Below, piece by piece: positions 60,401 through 64,000 of a DNA stretch of 64,000 nucleotides (within the stretch, counting starts at the first letter, position 1; every line of letters begins with the position of its first letter). The notes under the pieces were generated by a model. That model was not told the origin of the DNA. It saw only the letters and a list, made by a program, of their open reading frames with translations, and did no database searches. The stretch comes from Kalmusia sp. IMI 367209 (taxonomy: Eukaryota > Ascomycota > Dothideomycetes > Pleosporales > Didymosphaeriaceae), in NCBI GenBank assembly GCA_027946365.1, contig JAPEUQ010000002.1, forward strand, positions 3,038,001 through 3,102,000, written 5' to 3'. A program made the position numbers and the translations under genes.

Positions 60401-61048
60401 TGGCATGCCCTCCTGTTCTCTCCAGGGCCTGTACGATCCTGCTGCCCAACACCCAGGTCGAACTTGACATGCAGGTGAATCGTACGCACTCTGTACCTGC
60501 ATTCTCGTACTCGGCTCACTTGATCATTGAGGTGCAATTGTGACAATATAACATCGGCTGCCGAAGTACCAATGGAGGCGTTGGAGAAGTGACATTAATT
60601 TGGGATATAGTAAATGTGGCGATCATGGTAGTTGCCCTCCACACACCAAACGTTAGATCTACGGAGATAAGCCAGGTTCGGATTTCTAACTAAAAACGGT
60701 AGTAGGTCTTGGAGAGCCATGTATCCAATGCACGTTAAGCGGACAGGGCGGCGTGCCGTGGGGTAGGTCCCATTTGACAGGAACTACTGCAAGTGCTCCG
60801 AGTGGGATTATCACGCGGTCTGCTGCGTTCATCTGCACTTGGATGGGTATCATGTCATGGCGAAGTTGGAAAGGCATGGAAACGTGAGTATTGTTGATCT
60901 ATTATGGCGAAAGGCTTCGAAGTGAAAGTGGGCACACGGACCGAAGGGCCATGGTAGAGCGGACAAGCTGACTGACTAGTGGAACGGCAGTAAACCCTCA
61001 TCCAGGAATCTAGCGATCCAGGGACTGAGGGCTGTTCGTGAGTCTGCT
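57432..61048. other. 3.6-kb gene-poor block
   Basis: The longest stretch here without a supportable gene. Open frames are short and overlap on both strands, without domains, and I see no tRNA, 5S rRNA or transposase motif. A CA-rich run occurs near 58385-58412. The right end includes the LCP5 3' UTR. Confidence 0.45.
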
Positions 61049-62104
61049 TTACTTCCGGTATCTCGCGACAACCTTCCTCCGCTTCTCAAAAGCATCTCCA
61101 ATCGCCGAACCACTGCCTCGTGGACCATCTTCGATTGGTCGCTTCCGACTCTTCTCCAGTGTTCCTGAGGAACCTCCCTTCTTCTGCGTCAAGCGCTCTA
61201 TGCGTTCCAATCCAGCGCCTAAACCCCGCCACTCTTCGCCACCAAATCCGCCTCCACGACTGCGCTGCTTAGCCAGCTCTTTCTTAGACTTTGCGGGAAG
61301 TCGGACGTAGTTAGACTCCTCGTATTCTCGCCTTTCGGTCTCTTCTCTCCTCTCGCGATCAGACTTTGTACGGCGTCCACCTTCGACGATCGTGCTTCCA
61401 ATACTAGGCTGTGCAATAGGAGCAGTTGAGAGCTCCGTAGCGACGAATTCGTCCAGTGTAGCAGACTTCCCAGGCCTTCTCGCCTGTCGCTGTTCCCGGC
61501 TTTCAGTGGTAGGCATGGAGACTGGAGCAATCCTTGGTGGTCTGTAAATCCCATCCTTGGACGTTGTAAATTTACTGGCTGCGCTAATCTTTTCTCGTGA
61601 AAATCGAGAAGGGTTCGGCCCAGCAATCCTTTCATCTTCGCTCGCAGATGCGTCAGAACCCCCATCGCTAGCATCCGAATCTGATCCAGATTCTGCGTGG
61701 GATGATTTCGTTCTTGGGGTCTTAGCATCATGGCTTGGCTTTCTGCTGGCATCGTCCGCAGCTCGGATGATTCTGTCGATTTGATACTTCAAACGATTCT
61801 CGAGGGGACGCACGCCTTTCTCTAAATAGACACGTAGCTCCACAAGCTTTTGCACTACTTCATCCTGGGGGTTTAGACTTTGATTGTCTTTTCCCATAGA
61901 AGCGCCAGACCGTGCGCGAAGTTTCAACAGCACGAGAAAGACAAGATTTTGTAGGTAGGAGAGCAGAAGCTCATTCTTGACATCGAGCAAAGAGATTCCA
62001 TTTTTCGGCGGAAGTAGGTCATCTTTGGGGAGCGCCTCTGTAGCAGACTGTATCGATGTCGTGAGCGTGCTGAGTAGTGACTCCAGCGAGTTGTCGACGG
62101 CCAT
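61049..62104 (-). CDS. LCP5: U3 snoRNP-associated protein Lcp5/neuroguidin (Sas10/Utp3/C1D family)
   Basis: Nucleolar factor needed for early 18S rRNA processing in the small-subunit processome. Single exon, 351 residues. The N-terminal Sas10/C1D helical domain is visible: LLDVKNELLLSYLQNLVFLVLLKLRARSG, then VVQKLVELRVYLEKGVRPLENRLKYQIDRII (cited in part), about residues 37-112. An acidic Ser/Asp stretch follows, then the conserved motif KDGIYRPPRIAPVSMP, and a basic C-terminus with EESNYVRLPAKSKKE, a Gly-rich spot and RSRKRPIEDG-type basic runs. The start ATG faces the divergent DBP3 gene 206 bp away; both act in ribosome biogenesis. Confidence 0.93.
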   Translation of the reverse strand: MAVDNSLESLLSTLTTSIQSATEALPKDDLLPPKNGISLLDVKNELLLSYLQNLVFLVLLKLRARSGASMGKDNQSLNPQDEVVQKLVELRVYLEKGVRPLENRLKYQIDRIIRAADDASRKPSHDAKTPRTKSSHAESGSDSDASDGGSDASASEDERIAGPNPSRFSREKISAASKFTTSKDGIYRPPRIAPVSMPTTESREQRQARRPGKSATLDEFVATELSTAPIAQPSIGSTIVEGGRRTKSDRERREETERREYEESNYVRLPAKSKKELAKQRSRGGGFGGEEWRGLGAGLERIERLTQKKGGSSGTLEKSRKRPIEDGPRGSGSAIGDAFEKRRKVVARYRK

Positions 62105-62310
62105 TGTGGAAAGCAGATGTTGTAGGCGTGTGCGTGGGTGAATGTTGGCCTGTCGCCGAGCGCAGATAAAAAATGCGGCGGCCCGGCAGTAATTCCGCGA
62201 AATCTTGGCGCGGGTGGCGGTCAGGGTCCGACTTGCCGATCAAAAAAGTTGTGAAATTCTAGCCCTCCAAAACCAAGTCCGAACAACTTTTGTTCAAACA
62301 ATTGTACACC
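62105..62310. promoter_or_regulatory. Divergent promoter shared by LCP5 and DBP3
   Basis: 206 bp between two head-to-head ATGs. It contains A-rich runs at about 62167-62173 and 62243-62248, but no exact match to the yeast RRPE or PAC elements. Shared control is inferred from the spacing and the related functions. Confidence 0.6.
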
Positions 62311-64000
62311 ATGGGGAAACGCGCAATTGCTGATGTGATCGCCGACGATGCTACACATGTAAAGAGCGACTCTTTATCAAGGAAGAAGAGCAAAAAAGAC
62401 AAAAGCGAAAAACGCGATAAGCACGCCGCCACTGTCGATTCGGAAGCCACGACCAACGGCACATCTACACCTGTGGAACAGGGTGAGACGAGCGGTAATG
62501 CCGAAGGCGATGAGAAGCTTTCAAAGGCAGAGCGCAAAGCCGCAAAGAAGGCCAGGCGGGAGGCGAAAGAGGCCAAGAAAGCACACAAGTCGCGCGTAGA
62601 AGGCTCGGAAGCGCTTGACGACACCGTGAACGGCACTGAGGATGACAATGCCGCTGCAAAGGCAGCTAAAAAAGCCGCGCGCAAGGCAGAGAGGGCGGAA
62701 AAGAAGAAATCGAAGCAGGCAATTGACGACGACACCACTGCCGCCTCCTCCAAGCTCACTTCAGCCGCTACCTCTGCAACGAACCCTGAGCTCGTCGCCG
62801 GATCTGAAGGGCTTGTCTACGAGGAGAGCAAAGAGTTGGCAGCCCTCCCACAGTCGGAAATCGACTCATACCTGACTACCCAAGCTGTTACCATCGACGA
62901 CCCCCGACCTACTGCTCGCAAGCTTCGCCCCATCATGAAATTCTCATACTTGCCCGTAACCGACGAATCCCAAAGAGCTCCCTTCGCGTCTTTCACGGCA
63001 CCCACACCCATACAAGCCGTGACATGGCCTGCGCTATTGTCAGGAAGAGACATGGTTGGCGTTGCCGAAACTGGCTCTGGCAAGACGTTGGCATTCGGTG
63101 TACCCTGCATACGCTTCATTACTTCCTTGCCAAAAAAACAGCAAAAGGGTGTCAAGGCTGTCATCGTTTCCCCCACCCGAGAGCTTGCTGTTCAGATTCA
63201 TGATCAACTTGTACAACTGGCTACACCAGCTGGCCTGCAAGTAGTCTGCGTGTATGGTGGTGTGCCGAAAGACCCACAGATCAAAGCACTGCGAACTGCC
63301 CACATCGTTGTTGCTACACCTGGTCGCTTGAACGACTTGATTGGGGATGGCTCGGCTGATATCAGCAGTGCAGAGTACGTTGTGCTCGACGAGGCTGATC
63401 GAATGCTTGACAAGGGATTCGAGGAAGCCATCAGGCAAATCATTAGCTGCACTCCCAAGAAACGACAAACCCTTATGTTTACGGCGACGTGGCCACCATC
63501 GGTCCGTCAGCTCGCCTCTACGTTCATGCAGTCACCTGTAAAGATCACGATTGGTGACAATGTTTCCGGGGAGCTTCGCGCTAATACGCGCATCAAGCAA
63601 GTAGTCGAGGTCGTGGATCCTCGCGGCAAGGAGACTCGCCTTCTTCAACTATTGAAACAGTACCAGTCTGGGAAGAACAAGGAAGACCGCATTCTGGTTT
63701 TCTGCCTCTACAAGAAGGAGGCTGTGCGGATTGAGAACTTCATCCGCATGAAAGGCTTTCGTGTGGGTGGCATTCACGGCGATCTTAGCCAAGAAAAGCG
63801 CAGTGCTTCCCTGCAGGCTTTTAAGGAAGGCCACGTTCCTCTTCTGGTTGCAACGGATGTCGCTGCTCGTGGCCTAGATATCCCTGCTGTCAAGGTCGTC
63901 ATCAATGTGACCTTCCCTTTGACAGCCGAGGATTATGTCCATCGGATTGGAAGAACCGGACGTGCCGGCAAAGAAGGCCTCGCTATCACTTTATTTACAG
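62311..64000 (+). CDS. DBP3: ATP-dependent RNA helicase Dbp3 (DEAD-box), cut by window end
   Basis: Nucleolar DEAD-box helicase for 60S rRNA processing. 563 codons are visible without an intron; the 3' end lies beyond the window. The first 145 or so residues are Lys/Ala/Glu-rich, coiled and basic ([20 protein letters not shown]), as in other fungal Dbp3 proteins. Helicase motifs in order: [12 protein letters not shown] (residues about 252-259), [29 protein letters not shown] (the family variant of SAT), [18 protein letters not shown] and [12 protein letters not shown]. The ATG context is caccATGg. It is divergent from LCP5. Confidence 0.95.
   Translation, partial: MGKRAIADVIADDATHVKSDSLSRKKSKKDKSEKRDKHAATVDSEATTNGTSTPVEQGETSGNAEGDEKLSKAERKAAKKARREAKEAKKAHKSRVEGSEALDDTVNGTEDDNAAAKAAKKAARKAERAEKKKSKQAIDDDTTAASSKLTSAATSATNPELVAGSEGLVYEESKELAALPQSEIDSYLTTQAVTIDDPRPTARKLRPIMKFSYLPVTDESQRAPFASFTAPTPIQAVTWPALLSGRDMVGVAETGSGKTLAFGVPCIRFITSLPKKQQKGVKAVIVSPTRELAVQIHDQLVQLATPAGLQVVCVYGGVPKDPQIKALRTAHIVVATPGRLNDLIGDGSADISSAEYVVLDEADRMLDKGFEEAIRQIISCTPKKRQTLMFTATWPPSVRQLASTFMQSPVKITIGDNVSGELRANTRIKQVVEVVDPRGKETRLLQLLKQYQSGKNKEDRILVFCLYKKEAVRIENFIRMKGFRVGGIHGDLSQEKRSASLQAFKEGHVPLLVATDVAARGLDIPAVKVVINVTFPLTAEDYVHRIGRTGRAGKEGLAITLFT

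Overview
This 64-kb window is nuclear DNA of a filamentous ascomycete (Pezizomycotina, perhaps Dothideomycetes; the class is a guess). The reasons are short GT-AG introns of about 45-70 bp with CTAAC-type branch sites, a gene about every 3 kb, and family content such as a fused homeobox/C2H2 factor, a large secreted catalase, a Zn(II)2Cys6 regulator, a Tri12-type MFS pump and eisosome Pil1. No virus, CRISPR array or intact transposon was seen. Gene models below are spliced by eye from the sequence, using reading-frame continuity and family conservation. No transcript data were used.

Layout. 0.9-2.8 kb: Cdc25-type phosphatase (-). 5.7-9.0 kb: Pol5/Mybbp1a-like nucleolar protein (+). 9.35-12.0 kb: Ubp14/USP5 deubiquitinase (+). 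12.4-13.2 kb: Isu1 iron-sulfur scaffold (+), carrying what looks like an AT-AC intron. 14.3-15.3 kb: a broken F-box/LRR gene. 15.8-17.3 kb: formamidase (-). 17.8-19.1 kb: UsgS-like membrane protein (-). 19.5-21.4 kb: Inp1-like peroxisome inheritance protein (+). 21.8 kb: tRNA-Ile(AAU) with an intron (-). 22.5-24.8 kb: homeobox/C2H2 factor (+). 28.0-30.2 kb: Usv1/Nsf1-like C2H2 factor (+) behind a 3.1-kb GC-rich upstream region. 32.0-34.8 kb: Sec24 (-). 35.3-36.5 kb: Pil1/Lsp1 (-). 39.4-41.9 kb: large-subunit catalase (+). 43.1-45.1 kb: MFS efflux pump (+). 45.6-47.2 kb: Apn1 endonuclease IV (-). 48.1-50.1 kb: Emp70/TM9 protein (+). 50.8-52.3 kb: Sua5 (+). 52.4-53.0 kb: small unknown membrane protein (-). 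55.2-57.4 kb: Zn2Cys6 regulator in a gene-poor block (+). 61.0-62.1 kb: Lcp5/neuroguidin (-), divergent from a Dbp3 DEAD-box helicase (+) that runs off the window.

The genes are mostly housekeeping and do not form a metabolic cluster. Three belong to ribosome biogenesis (Pol5, Lcp5, Dbp3), and the last two share a 206-bp divergent promoter. Sec24 and Emp70 act in the early secretory pathway. Formamidase is nitrogen catabolism and has GATA sites upstream.

Points most worth a second look: the AT-AC intron in ISU1; the frame change inside the acidic linker of Pol5 (one-base indel or poor intron); likely alternative mitochondrial starts for Apn1 and Sua5; a homeodomain with Phe in place of the invariant Trp; a GC-AG intron in the catalase; very short exons in Sec24 (12 nt) and formamidase (19 nt).
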